A stretch of 64,000 nt of DNA from DATAOG01 sp963753685 (GTDB lineage Bacteria > Pseudomonadota > Alphaproteobacteria > Geminicoccales > Geminicoccaceae): NCBI GenBank assembly GCA_963753685.1, contig CAVWDE010000006.1, positions 372,001 through 436,000 on the forward strand, in the 5' to 3' direction. How positions within the stretch are numbered: position 1 is the first letter of the stretch; each line of letters begins with the position of its first letter. The translations under genes were made by a program, and so were the position numbers. The notes beneath the pieces were generated by a model. That model was not told the origin of the DNA and made no database searches. It worked only from the letters and a program-made list of their open reading frames with translations. Below, piece by piece: positions 33,075 through 41,627 of the stretch.

Positions 33075-34469
33075 GTGAACGCTCTCTCGAAGCTCGCGGC
33101 GCTGGAGCCTGCGATCGCGCTGGTCATCGGCGGGGCGGTGCTGGCGCTGCTCCTCTGGATCAGCTGGCGCAAGCCGACGCTGGTGTTCCTGCTCGCGCTC
33201 GCCGGCCTGGCACTCCGCCCGCAGCTGCTGTGGGGCGGGCCGGACGTCGATTCCGCCTGGGGCCTGAGCCAGAGCCTGGTCGTCTTCGGCTTGGCGCTGA
33301 ATGCGCTCCGCTACGGCGTGCGCCGCACCATCAACTGGCCGATCCTGGCCCTGATCCTGGTGCTCGGCCTCAACCTGGCGTTTGGCAATCTCCACCCGAA
33401 GCTGACCCTCGCCTTCATGCTCGGGAGCCTGGCGGTCCTGGCGCTGCCCTTCGCCTTCACCCAGGTGGTGCTGGCGCCCGGCTCGCGCCCGATCTATGCC
33501 GCCGTGATCATGCTGACGCCGCTGCTCAGCGTGGTGCTGGCCGTGCTCCTGGACGTCGCCGACATCCGCCCTCTGACCCTGCTGGGCTGGAGCAACCACG
33601 CCCGCTTCGAGGGCGCGACCGGCAACGCGGCGGTGTTCGCGATGCTCGGCTTCTCGGGCCTGGTGGTCGCCCTGCACGAATCGACCCGGCCGGGGCGCGG
33701 GTATGCCGGCCCGCTCGCCGCCCTCAACTTCGTCCTGGTGGTGATCACCATCACCCGGATGGCGGTCCTCGCGAGCCTGGTGTTCGCGCTCGCCTACGCG
33801 CTGTTGTCGGAGGACCTGCGGGCCCAGTGGCGCGCCCATCGCGCCCAGGCGCTGCTGATCCTCGGGGTCGCCATTGGCGCCCTGGTCCTCTGCTGGCAGA
33901 CCGTGGAGGGGCGCATGTTCGTCGGGCCGGACGACGAGATCAACATGTCCGGCCGCCAGGACTTGTGGCCATTCTACTATCAGGAGTTCCTGTTCAGCCC
34001 GATCGTCGGGCGCGGCCTCGGTGCCGGCTTCGTCGCGGCCGCCGACTGGCTGCCGGGCCTGACTGCGCCCCACAACGAGTATCTGCACCTGCTGGTCAAC
34101 GGTGGCGTGGTCGGCTTCGTCCTGGTCGCCGGTGCGATCGTCTTGTGGTATCGAGAGCTGCTGCGGCTGGCAGCGCCGGGCGACCGCCCTTGCCTGCTGG
34201 CCCTGATCCCGGCGATCGCGCTCTACAGCGTCACCGACAACCCGTCCTTCTACAGCTCCGCCCTGCCGGTCTACGCCTATCTGGGCGTGCTCCTGACCCG
34301 CTCGCCGGTCGCGGCGCCGATGTCGCGCAGCCGAGCGCTGACGACCGTGGCGGGCACTCGGCCGAGCAGCCCCGATCCCTCGGACGACCGGCGCCGCCGC
34401 CAGGCGCTCGCGCGCATGCGCGCGACCAGCGAAGCGGTCGAGCGGGTTACCAGCCGGCGTAGCCGGTGA
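33075..34469 (+). CDS. O-antigen ligase / Wzy_C-like polytopic membrane protein, paralogue 2
   Basis: The 464-residue protein, from GTG 33075, has ten or more membrane segments. It has the same plan as the protein at 15229: LALLLWISWRKPTLVFLLAL at the start, NALRYGVRRTINWPILAL, LAVLALPFAFTQVVLAPGSR, then the periplasmic loop with IVGRGLGAGFVAAADW and APHNEYLHLLVNGGVVGFVL (the PHNEYL motif). The shared motifs make the two clear paralogues, although they are 17 kb apart and neither sits in a glycan locus. The Arg/Ser-rich tail of about 70 residues is probably cytosolic. The last 23 bases overlap the convergent aminotransferase gene. Confidence 0.78.
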   Translation: MNALSKLAALEPAIALVIGGAVLALLLWISWRKPTLVFLLALAGLALRPQLLWGGPDVDSAWGLSQSLVVFGLALNALRYGVRRTINWPILALILVLGLNLAFGNLHPKLTLAFMLGSLAVLALPFAFTQVVLAPGSRPIYAAVIMLTPLLSVVLAVLLDVADIRPLTLLGWSNHARFEGATGNAAVFAMLGFSGLVVALHESTRPGRGYAGPLAALNFVLVVITITRMAVLASLVFALAYALLSEDLRAQWRAHRAQALLILGVAIGALVLCWQTVEGRMFVGPDDEINMSGRQDLWPFYYQEFLFSPIVGRGLGAGFVAAADWLPGLTAPHNEYLHLLVNGGVVGFVLVAGAIVLWYRELLRLAAPGDRPCLLALIPAIALYSVTDNPSFYSSALPVYAYLGVLLTRSPVAAPMSRSRALTTVAGTRPSSPDPSDDRRRRQALARMRATSEAVERVTSRRSR

Positions 34470-35775
34470 GTGCCGTGTCCGGGACGCGCTGGTTGGCGAC
34501 GTCCTCGAGCGCCCGGTCGAGGATCTGGAGGCCGTCTTGCACCTCGGCGGCGCTGAGCGTGATCGGCGGCGTCAGCTCGAGCACGTTGGAGTGCTGGCCG
34601 ACATAGAACACGGCGGCACCGAGCTCGCGCGCGCGGTAGGCGACCTTGGCGCAGGCCCTGCCGGCCGGCTGCCTGCTCTGGCGGTCCTGGACCAGCTCGA
34701 CGCCAAGCACGAGGCCGCGCCCCCGCACGTCGCCGATCAGGGGATGCTTGTTGGCGAGCTGGCGCAGGCCCTCGAGCAGCTCGGCCCCGCGGGCGGCGGC
34801 ATTGGCCATCAGGTTGTCGGCCTGGATCGTGCGCAGGACCGCGCGGCCGGCGGCGGCCGAAATCGGGTTGCCGGCGGTCGTGGTGATGGTGAGGCCGCGC
34901 GGATCGTTCATGATCAGGGCGGGCCCGACCGCCGCCGACAGCGGCAGGCCGCCGCCCAGCGCCTTGCCGTAGGAGATCACGTCGGGGACGATGCCCTCGA
35001 CCTCGAAGGCATGGAACTGGCCGGTCCGGCCGGTGCCGACCTTGACCTCGTCGCAGATCAGGAGAATGCCGTGGCGCCGGCAGATCTCGGCCAGACCGCG
35101 CAGGAAGCCCGCCGGCGGCACGACGTCGCCGCCATCGCACATCAAGGCCTCGAGGAACACGCCCGCGACCTGTGAAGGTGGCGCGATGGTCGCGAGCAGA
35201 TACTCGAAGTAGTCGAGCACGGCCTGCCCGACGTCGCCGGGGAAGGGCGGCCGGTAGGGGTCGGGATACGGGAGATAAATCTGGCCCGGATGGGCGCTCG
35301 AGACGGTGTTGAGCTGGAGCGCGTTGTAGCCCGAGACCGCGAGGCTCGAGCTCAGGCCGCCATGGGTCCCGCCGATGAACGAGACGAAGCGCCGGCGGCC
35401 GGTCGCGGCCGTGATCGCACGCACGATCGCCTCGTTGGCATCCGAGCCGCAATGGCCGAGCCAGACCCGCCGGTCGGCATCGCCCGGGACCAGCGCCAGC
35501 AGCTCCTCGGCGAGCGCCACCGCCTCCGGATTGGTCGAGCTGACGCTGCTCGCCGAGGCCAGGCTGCTCATCGAGCGCGCAACTGCCTCCCGGACGGCCG
35601 GATGATTGTAGCCCAGCGTCGCCGCGCCCCAGGTGCCCGAGAGGTCGAGGATGCGCTGGCCGCGCTCGTCGATCAGGTAGCTGCCCTCGCCGCCGACCAC
35701 GGACAGCGGGAAAAACCGGATCTTCTGGATCCCGGCGATGACCTTGCGCTCGCGGTCCTCAAGGGTTGCCGGCAT
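34447..35775 (-). CDS. class III PLP-dependent aminotransferase
   Basis: The 442-residue enzyme has ILDLSGTWGAATLGYNHPAV, VWLGHCGSDANEAIVRAITA, SFIGGTHGGLSSSLAVSGYN, ILLICDEVKVGTGRTGQFHA (PLP Asp) and PDVISYGKALGGGLPLSAAV (Schiff-base Lys). It belongs to the 4-aminobutyrate/ornithine aminotransferase group, but the sequence is not close to the transaminase at 13583. ATG 35775 has ggagg nine bases upstream. It is divergent from the N-formylglutamate amidohydrolase gene over a 107-base gap. I infer that both belong to one catabolic set for an amino-acid derivative. Confidence 0.85.
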   Translation of the reverse strand: MPATLEDRERKVIAGIQKIRFFPLSVVGGEGSYLIDERGQRILDLSGTWGAATLGYNHPAVREAVARSMSSLASASSVSSTNPEAVALAEELLALVPGDADRRVWLGHCGSDANEAIVRAITAATGRRRFVSFIGGTHGGLSSSLAVSGYNALQLNTVSSAHPGQIYLPYPDPYRPPFPGDVGQAVLDYFEYLLATIAPPSQVAGVFLEALMCDGGDVVPPAGFLRGLAEICRRHGILLICDEVKVGTGRTGQFHAFEVEGIVPDVISYGKALGGGLPLSAAVGPALIMNDPRGLTITTTAGNPISAAAGRAVLRTIQADNLMANAAARGAELLEGLRQLANKHPLIGDVRGRGLVLGVELVQDRQSRQPAGRACAKVAYRARELGAAVFYVGQHSNVLELTPPITLSAAEVQDGLQILDRALEDVANQRVPDTALTGYAGW

Positions 35776-35882
35776 GCTTCCTCCTTCGTACAAACTGTCG
35801 TTCTTTTGTCGACCGAAGCTTTCGCCTAGGATGGCATGAAACTCGCAGGTCGGCCAAGCTGCGAGCGCGGAGCAGGGGCACG
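35776..35882. promoter_or_regulatory. divergent promoter region
   Basis: These 107 bases are AT-richer than their surroundings and separate two divergent catabolic genes. They hold an imperfect palindrome of type ACAAA-N9-TTTTGT (about 35791-35810), a possible regulator site, and a weak TTTGTC-N16-TAGGAT promoter facing right. Motif calls are by eye. Confidence 0.35.
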
Positions 35883-36722
35883 TTGGACAACAAGGCGACG
35901 CCGAGCCTGATCGAGACCGACGAACCGCCCGCGTTCGAGCTGGTCAACCCGGACGGCCGCGGCCGCGCGCTCCTGGTCTGCGACCACGCGAGCGCCCGCA
36001 TGCCGCGCCGGCTCGGGACGCTCGGTGTGCGCGATGTCGACCTTGTGCGCCACGTCGCGTGGGACATCGGCGCCGCGGCGGTCGCAAGACGGCTGTCCGA
36101 GCTCCTCGACGCCCCATTGCTGCTCTCCGGCTACTCGCGCCTCGTGATCGATTGCAACCGGCCGCTCGACGTGGAGTCGGCGTTCTGCACCCGCAGCGAG
36201 GACGTGGTTGTGCCCGGCAACCTTGCCCTGTCGGATACCGACAAGGCCGCGCGCGCGGCAACCTTCTACTGGCCCTATCAGGACGCCGTGCATGCGCTGG
36301 TCGAAGCGCGCATGGGCGGCGAGCGGCCGCCGGTGATGGTCTCGGTCCACTCTTTCACGCCTACCTATCACGGCCGCGCGCGGCCCTGGCAGATCGGCGT
36401 GCACTACCGGCTCGATCGCCGGCTCGCCGCGCTCATGCTCGCGGGCTTGCGTGCCGACGGCTCGCTCTGCGTCGGCGAGAACGAGCCCTACCCGGTCGCC
36501 CTCGACGAGGACTACACGGTTCCGGTCCACGCCGAGCTGCGCGGCCTGCCCTACGTCCTGTTCGAGATCCGCCAGGACCTGATCGCCGACGACGTCGGCG
36601 CCCCGGCCTGGGCGCTCCGCCTCGGCAGCCTGCTCGCCGAGGCGCTCGCCGATCCCAGCCTCGACCATCTGGCGGCGTCCGCCACCGACCTCGAGGCGCC
36701 CCGCTATCAGAAGAGAGGATGA
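35883..36722 (+). CDS. N-formylglutamate amidohydrolase-family protein
   Basis: The 279-residue metal-dependent hydrolase of the HutG/FGase family is known for releasing glutamate from N-formylglutamate at the end of histidine degradation. Visible family landmarks are ALLVCDHASARMPRRLGTLG, HVAWDIGAAAVARRLSELL, LVIDCNRPLD, VMVSVHSFTPTYHGRARPWQ and VLFEIRQDLI. There are no hut genes nearby, so a different N-acyl amino acid may be the real substrate. The start is TTG 35883 with caggggc upstream. It overlaps the next gene at ATGA and begins an operon that leads on to an isochorismatase-like hydrolase and liv transporter genes. Confidence 0.85.
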   Translation: MDNKATPSLIETDEPPAFELVNPDGRGRALLVCDHASARMPRRLGTLGVRDVDLVRHVAWDIGAAAVARRLSELLDAPLLLSGYSRLVIDCNRPLDVESAFCTRSEDVVVPGNLALSDTDKAARAATFYWPYQDAVHALVEARMGGERPPVMVSVHSFTPTYHGRARPWQIGVHYRLDRRLAALMLAGLRADGSLCVGENEPYPVALDEDYTVPVHAELRGLPYVLFEIRQDLIADDVGAPAWALRLGSLLAEALADPSLDHLAASATDLEAPRYQKRG

Positions 36723-37405
36723 CCATGCAGCGCAGTGAGATCGACGCCATCCCGCTCGCGGGCGACGTGAGCTTCCGCCAGCGCGCGGTCGAGCCGGACA
36801 AGACGGCGCTGCTCGTGATCGATCTGCAAAAGGGCGAGTACAGCGCCGACAAGCTCGCCAACGTGGACCCCGGCCACCGCTATCTGCTCGAGCGCATCCG
36901 CGACGTCGTGATCCCGAACGGCCAGAAGCTGCTCGCCGCCTGTCGCGCCGCCGGCGTCGAGGTCGTCTACACCGTGGTCGAATGCCTGACCCTCGACGGT
37001 CGCGACCGCAGCCTCGACTACAAGGTCTCCGGCATCTTCTTCGCCAAAGGGTCCAAGGACGCCGAGGTCCTGGACGAGCTCAAGCCGCTGGACAACGAGA
37101 TCATCATCCCCAAGACCTCGTCCAGCCTCTTCAACTCGACCAACTTCGAGTACGTGCTGCGCAATCTCGGCATCGAGTACGTCATGGTCATGGGGATCGT
37201 CACCGACCAGTGCGTCGAGACCGCAGTGCGCGACGGCTGCGATCGCGGCTTCCTGATGACCCTGATCGACGATGCCTGCGCGACCTTCTCGGACCAGCGC
37301 CAGAAGGAATCGCTGATCGGCTTCAAGGGCTACTGCCGGACCCGCACGACCGATCAGGTGGTCGAGGAGCTGCGGCGTCAGGCGGGCGTCAAAGCGGTTG
37401 CCTGA
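36719..37405 (+). CDS. isochorismatase-like cysteine hydrolase
   Basis: The 228-residue protein has the isochorismatase/nicotinamidase fold: TALLVIDLQKGEYS carries the catalytic Asp, IIPKTSSSLFNST the Lys, and VMVMGIVTDQCVETAVRDGC the nucleophilic Cys with the preceding cis-peptide loop. Members hydrolyse amides such as N-carbamoylsarcosine, biuret and ureidoacrylate. The neighbouring FGase gene (ATGA overlap) and the liv transporter suggest stepwise removal of a carbamoyl, formyl or acyl group from an imported compound. ATG 36719 gives the overlap; ATG 36725, with better spacing to agagga, is equally possible. Confidence 0.83.
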   Translation: MTMQRSEIDAIPLAGDVSFRQRAVEPDKTALLVIDLQKGEYSADKLANVDPGHRYLLERIRDVVIPNGQKLLAACRAAGVEVVYTVVECLTLDGRDRSLDYKVSGIFFAKGSKDAEVLDELKPLDNEIIIPKTSSSLFNSTNFEYVLRNLGIEYVMVMGIVTDQCVETAVRDGCDRGFLMTLIDDACATFSDQRQKESLIGFKGYCRTRTTDQVVEELRRQAGVKAVA

Positions 37406-37520
37406 GGCCCGAGCGAGATCGCCGGGTGGGCGCCTTTACGCCCGCCTGCCGTGGTGGGATGAGTTGCGGGTGTCGGGTGCAGCGCACAACGGCCGCGCAA
37501 CACGAACCGGGAGGAACGAA

Positions 37521-38741
37521 ATGAGCACCAAGATCCCAGGGCACGTCCTGGGGGCAGCGACGGCCGTAGCCCTGCTTCTGCCGGGGGCAGCCCAGGCCGC
37601 GGACAACGAGGTGGTGATCGGCTTCGCGATCGCCGAGAGCGGCTGGATGAACGCTTATGATGGCCCGCCGCTCAAGGGCGCCATGATGGCGATCGACGAC
37701 ATCAACGCCCAGGGCGGCATCCTCGGCAAACAGGTCCGGGCGGTGGTCTCCGACACCAAGACCGACACCGTCCAGGGCGCCAAGGCGGCGGCCCAGGTGA
37801 TCGCCGAGGGCGCCCAGTTCATGGGCGTGTCCTGCGACTACGACATGGGCGCGCCGGCGGCCACGGTCGCCAACGACAACAAGATCATCGCGATCGCGTT
37901 TTGCGCCTCGGATGCCAAGATGGGCGTCCAGGGCATCGGCCCCTATGCCTTCACGCTCGAGATCTACGGCCAGGGCGAGGGCGCCGACGGCGCCGCCTAC
38001 GCCTGGAAGCGCGGCTGGAAGAAGGCCTACGGCCTGCTGGATGCCTCGAGCGAGTACGACAAGAGCATCTGCGACGGCTTCCTCGAATATTGGAGGAAGC
38101 TGGGCGGCGAGGTGGTCGGCGTCGACACCTTCATGCAGGAGGACGCCTCGATCGCCTCACAGATCACCCGCTACAAGGATGCGGCGGCCAGCAAGGGCGA
38201 GCCTCAGGTGCTGATGCTCTGCTCCTACGTCCCGGGGGCGGTCAGCGCGATCCGCCAGATTCGCGCGGCCGGCATCAACGTGCCGATCATCGGCGGCGAC
38301 TCGATGGATGGTGACTTCTGGGTCGAGGGGGTGCCGGGCCTCAACGACCACTACGCGGTCACCTTCGGCTCGAAATACGGCGACGACCCGCGCCCCGAGA
38401 TCAACGCCTTCTTCAAGCGCTACAGGGAGAAGTATGGCGAGCCCGAGAGCTCCTTCCCGCTCAATGGCTACAGCCTGGTCCAGGCGATCAAGATCGCGGC
38501 CGAGCGCGCCGGCAGCCTGGACAGCGACGCGGTCCTGGCCGAGCTCAACAAGTTCAACAAGCAGCCCCTGCTGTGGGGCGCCACGACCTTCACGCCCGAG
38601 ATGCACATCGACCTCGTGCACCCGATGGCGGTGATCCAGATCCAGGGCGGCAAGGGCAGCTTCGCGGATCTGATCACCGTCGAGGACCCGCCGGATCTGA
38701 AGCTGATCTTCCCCGAGTTCAAGGCCGACCTCTACCAGTGA
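37521..38741 (+). CDS. branched-chain amino acid-type ABC transporter substrate-binding protein
   Basis: The 406-residue periplasmic binding protein is of LivK/Peripla_BP_6 type. The signal peptide is VLGAATAVALLLPGAAQA-AD. Mature landmarks are VVIGFAIAESGWMNAYDGPP, GAMMAIDDINAQGGILGKQV, AVVSDTKTDTVQGAKAAAQV, GWKKAYGLLDASSEYDKSIC and INVPIIGGDSMDGDFWVEGV. ATG 37521 has gggagg upstream. The two liv permeases follow directly; the ATPases of this type lie 6.4 kb away on the other strand. The ligand may be an amide or N-substituted amino acid, judging from the hydrolases upstream, rather than leucine itself. Confidence 0.87.
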   Translation: MSTKIPGHVLGAATAVALLLPGAAQAADNEVVIGFAIAESGWMNAYDGPPLKGAMMAIDDINAQGGILGKQVRAVVSDTKTDTVQGAKAAAQVIAEGAQFMGVSCDYDMGAPAATVANDNKIIAIAFCASDAKMGVQGIGPYAFTLEIYGQGEGADGAAYAWKRGWKKAYGLLDASSEYDKSICDGFLEYWRKLGGEVVGVDTFMQEDASIASQITRYKDAAASKGEPQVLMLCSYVPGAVSAIRQIRAAGINVPIIGGDSMDGDFWVEGVPGLNDHYAVTFGSKYGDDPRPEINAFFKRYREKYGEPESSFPLNGYSLVQAIKIAAERAGSLDSDAVLAELNKFNKQPLLWGATTFTPEMHIDLVHPMAVIQIQGGKGSFADLITVEDPPDLKLIFPEFKADLYQ

Positions 38742-38813
38742 TCGGTAGGTGATCGGTTCAGGCGCGGCGCCGGTCGGCTGACGCCGCGCCTGCGGCACGG
38801 GGGCTAGCGAGCG

Positions 38814-39728
38814 GTGAGCGGCTTCGTTCAAAACGCGATCGACGCGCTGGCGCTCGGCAGCCTGTACGCGCTGGTGGCGCTTGGCATCGGGTTGATCTTC
38901 GGGATCATGCGCCTGATCAACTTCGCCCATGGCGACTTCATCATGCTCGGCGCCTACGCCCTGATCGTGCCCTCGAGTGCGGCGACCGCGACCCTTCTGA
39001 TCGGGGCCTGGCCGACGCCCTTGCTGATCGGCGCCATCTGCCTGTTCGTGATCCTGGTGGCGCTGGGCACCGAGCGTCTGGCCTTCCGGCCCGTGCGCGC
39101 GGCCGCGCCCTCGGTGTTGCTGATCACCTCGTTCGCGCTCAGCTTCTTCTTCGAGAACCTGGTGATCATGGTCTACGGCGGCCGGCCCAAGGCCATGAAC
39201 ATCTGGGCCGGGCTCGCCGAGCCGATCATCGTCGCCGGCATCCGGATCCCGAAGCTGCAGCTGATCACGATCGCGGTGACGATGCTGCTGCTGCTGCTGC
39301 TGGTGCTGTTCCTCAAGCGCACGCCCATGGGGATCGCGATGCGCGCCGCCTCGGAGGACTTCCGCATGGCGCGCCTGCTCGGCGTGCGGGCCAACCGGGT
39401 GATCGCGGCCGCGTTCGCCATCAGTGGTTTCCTGGCCGCGGTGGTGTCGCTGCTGTTCGTGGCCCAGACCGGCGTGCTCGCCTACCACATGGGGGTACCG
39501 CTGGTGCTGTTCGCCTTCGTCGCGACCGTGGTCGGCGGCATGGGCAGTCTCTCCGGTGCCGTGCTCGGCGGCTTCGTCGTCGGGATCGCGAGCGTCTTCT
39601 TCCAGGTCGTGCTGCCGATCGACTGGCGGCCTAATCGCGACGTCTGGGTCTACGGCATGATCCTTTTGATCCTGCTGCTCCGCCCGTCCGGCCTGGTGAG
39701 GGTCAGGTCGGTCGAGGAGCGCGTCTAG
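38814..39728 (+). CDS. livH: branched-chain amino acid ABC transporter permease, LivH type
   Basis: The 304-residue inner-membrane permease has about eight helices. ALGSLYALVALGIGLIFGIM, LINFAHGDFIMLGAYA and the EAA-like coupling segment MGIAMRAASEDFRMARLLGV (contact to the ATPase) are LivH signatures, as is VVGGMGSLSGAVLGGFVVGI. GTG 38814 is the start, after about 70 bases of spacer. The permease stop (tag) is followed without any gap by the GTG of livM, so translation is coupled. Confidence 0.9.
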   Translation: MSGFVQNAIDALALGSLYALVALGIGLIFGIMRLINFAHGDFIMLGAYALIVPSSAATATLLIGAWPTPLLIGAICLFVILVALGTERLAFRPVRAAAPSVLLITSFALSFFFENLVIMVYGGRPKAMNIWAGLAEPIIVAGIRIPKLQLITIAVTMLLLLLLVLFLKRTPMGIAMRAASEDFRMARLLGVRANRVIAAAFAISGFLAAVVSLLFVAQTGVLAYHMGVPLVLFAFVATVVGGMGSLSGAVLGGFVVGIASVFFQVVLPIDWRPNRDVWVYGMILLILLLRPSGLVRVRSVEERV

Positions 39729-40823
39729 GTGGCGGGCGAGAACCCGGTGCTCACGCTCGTCCGCATCTATTGGACGCCGCTCGCGCTGGCCCTGATCCTC
39801 CTGGCGATCACGGTTCTGGTGTGGGCGACCGGCGACGGGGTGCTTGCGCGCACGGTGACCGACGCCTGGATCCGCGCGGTCCTGGTGGTCGGCCTCTATA
39901 TCTTCATCGGCAACGCAGGCGTGCTGGTGTTCGGCCACATCGCGTTCACGCTGATCGGCGCCTACGCGACCGCCTGGCTGACCCTCAGCGTCTTCAAGAA
40001 GAGCTTCGCCCTCAAGCTGCCGGCGCTCCTCGCCAGCTATCAGTACCCGGTCTTTCCCTCGGCGGTCGCCTCGGCCACGCTCGCGGCCCTGGTCGCGCTG
40101 ATCGTGGGCTTCCCGATCATGCGGCTCTCGGGGCTCGCCGCCAGCATCGCCTCGCTGGCGGTGCTCGGCATGTTCTACACCTTCTATACCAACTGGTCGG
40201 CCTGGACGATGGGCGCCGCGACGATGCCGGGCATCCCGCTCTACGTCAACATGTGGGTAGCGCTCGGCTGGCTGGTGGCGGCGCTGGTCGTCGCCTATCT
40301 CTATCAGCGCTCGCGCTTTGGCTTAGCACTCAGGGCAGCGCGCGAGGACGAGGTCGCGGCGCGCGCCGCTGGCATCGACATCGCCTGGCAACGCCTGATC
40401 GCGTTCGTGATCAGCGCCTTCTTCATGGGCATCGGCGGCGTTCTGCAGGCGCATTTCCTCGGTTCGATCGCGGTCAAGAACTTCTGGCTCGGGCTGACCT
40501 TCATCTCGCTGGCGATGCTGATCGTGGGCGGCCAGCAGAGCCTGACCGGGGCGGTGGTCGGCGCGGTCACGATCTCGGCGATCGTGGAGGTGCTGCGCCA
40601 GTTCGAGGAAGGCGTCCAGCTCGGCGCGGTCACGCTCTCGGTGCCGCTCGGCGCCGAGGAGCTCGGCGTCGCGGTCCTGATGCTGCTGATCCTGATCTTC
40701 CGCCCATCCGGGATCATGGGCGGCCGCGAGATCCCCTCCCCCTTCGAAGCCCGCAGCCGCGCCCGCTTCCTCGAAGGCCTCCGCCAAAGCGCTGCCAAAC
40801 CCGACCCCGCTCCGGGCGAGTAG
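39729..40823 (+). CDS. livM: branched-chain amino acid ABC transporter permease, LivM type
   Basis: The 364-residue partner of LivH starts with GTG 39729 directly after the livH stop. It has about nine helices. LVVGLYIFIGNAGVLVFGHI and FTLIGAYATAWLTL are typical LivM segments; FGLALRAAREDEVAARAAGI is the ATPase-coupling loop, and MLIVGGQQSLTGAVVGAVTI matches the GGxGSxxGxxxGA signature. The C-terminal tail is cytosolic. The stop is followed at once by the convergent end of the HEPN toxin-like gene. Confidence 0.9.
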   Translation: MAGENPVLTLVRIYWTPLALALILLAITVLVWATGDGVLARTVTDAWIRAVLVVGLYIFIGNAGVLVFGHIAFTLIGAYATAWLTLSVFKKSFALKLPALLASYQYPVFPSAVASATLAALVALIVGFPIMRLSGLAASIASLAVLGMFYTFYTNWSAWTMGAATMPGIPLYVNMWVALGWLVAALVVAYLYQRSRFGLALRAAREDEVAARAAGIDIAWQRLIAFVISAFFMGIGGVLQAHFLGSIAVKNFWLGLTFISLAMLIVGGQQSLTGAVVGAVTISAIVEVLRQFEEGVQLGAVTLSVPLGAEELGVAVLMLLILIFRPSGIMGGREIPSPFEARSRARFLEGLRQSAAKPDPAPGE

Positions 40824-41183
40824 CTATCCACCGCCCCGGCTCTCGAGGTCCCGCAGCATGCCATCGATGGCATCCTTCAGCGGCGCGAGATCATCAGTCA
40901 CGATTTCCCAGACACGCCGATCTTTGACGTTCGGATAGTCGTGACGAAGTACGTTGCCGAAGTCGGCCACGCCCCGCCAGGCGATCTCGGGGTGGCGCGC
41001 CTTGGCTTGGAGCGGCACGTAGCGCGACGCCTCGGAGACGATTTCCAGGCAGCGCTCGACGGCATCTCGGCGCATGTCGTCCAGCAAATAGTCCTCGAAG
41101 GTCTTGCCCGCCGTATAGGCTTCGATCTTGCCGATTGCGTCGAGAATGTGCCGGAGACGATGCGCCAACGTTGGCCGCGCCAT
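40824..41183 (-). CDS. hepT: HEPN-domain (HepT/DUF86) putative toxin
   Basis: The 119-residue all-helical protein has LRHILDAIGKIEAYTAGKTF, RDAVERCLEIVSEASRYVPL, WRGVADFGNVLRHDYPNVKD, and ends WEIVTDDLAPLKDAIDGMLR. The GNVLRHDY segment is the HEPN active-site region of DUF86 proteins (Arg-His/Tyr), typical of RNases that cut RNA loops. Its ATG overlaps the stop of the nucleotidyltransferase gene upstream (TGATG), the classical MNT-HEPN arrangement. In studied pairs the nucleotidyltransferase modifies the Tyr of the RxxxxxY-type motif to neutralise the toxin. Confidence 0.83.
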   Translation of the reverse strand: MARPTLAHRLRHILDAIGKIEAYTAGKTFEDYLLDDMRRDAVERCLEIVSEASRYVPLQAKARHPEIAWRGVADFGNVLRHDYPNVKDRRVWEIVTDDLAPLKDAIDGMLRDLESRGGG

Positions 41184-41530
41184 CAGAAGACCTCGACGAG
41201 ATCGGGAGCAATGTCGCTGCGAAAGCTCGGCACGAGGTCTTCCTCGATGTCCACGTCGACCTCCCGGCCAAGCAGCTCGCACAGCTCGACCCGCACCTCT
41301 CCCAGGTCGAACAGCGAGAACTTGCGGCCGCGGGGAATCGCGATCAGCACATCGACGTCACTGTCCAGCCTGCCGTCGCCGCGCGCGATCGAGCCGAACA
41401 GCCAGAGCCGCGCCGCCCCGAGCGCGCGGAGCTCGTCCTCATGTTCACGGATCGCGCGGATCACCCGCTCGCGCTCGGCGAGCGCTGCGGGTGCGATCGT
41501 CTCGACATCGCTGGCCATGGCGGCAGTCAT
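41183..41530 (-). CDS. mntA: minimal nucleotidyltransferase (MntA), putative antitoxin
   Basis: The 115-residue protein has LWLFGSIARGDGRLDSDVDV, the GSx10DxD core of pol-beta-type nucleotidyltransferases, a third Asp region near REVDVDIEEDLVPSF, and an N-terminal helix (ERERVIRAIREHEDELRALG). It is the first gene of the pair and overlaps hepT by one base. The active-site residues are intact, so an AMP-transferring antitoxin is plausible. Start ATG 41530; ATG 41518 is an alternative. The pair sits between livM and an alpha/beta hydrolase, both on the other strand. Confidence 0.83.
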   Translation of the reverse strand: MTAAMASDVETIAPAALAERERVIRAIREHEDELRALGAARLWLFGSIARGDGRLDSDVDVLIAIPRGRKFSLFDLGEVRVELCELLGREVDVDIEEDLVPSFRSDIAPDLVEVF

Positions 41531-41627
41531 GTTGCCACAGGTAGGCGATCGTCGTCAACTCGGGCGCCGATTGACCGGCTGGTGGGTGAGGGTCATCATC
41601 GCCGAAGAGCTGGAGGGAGGGACGTCG

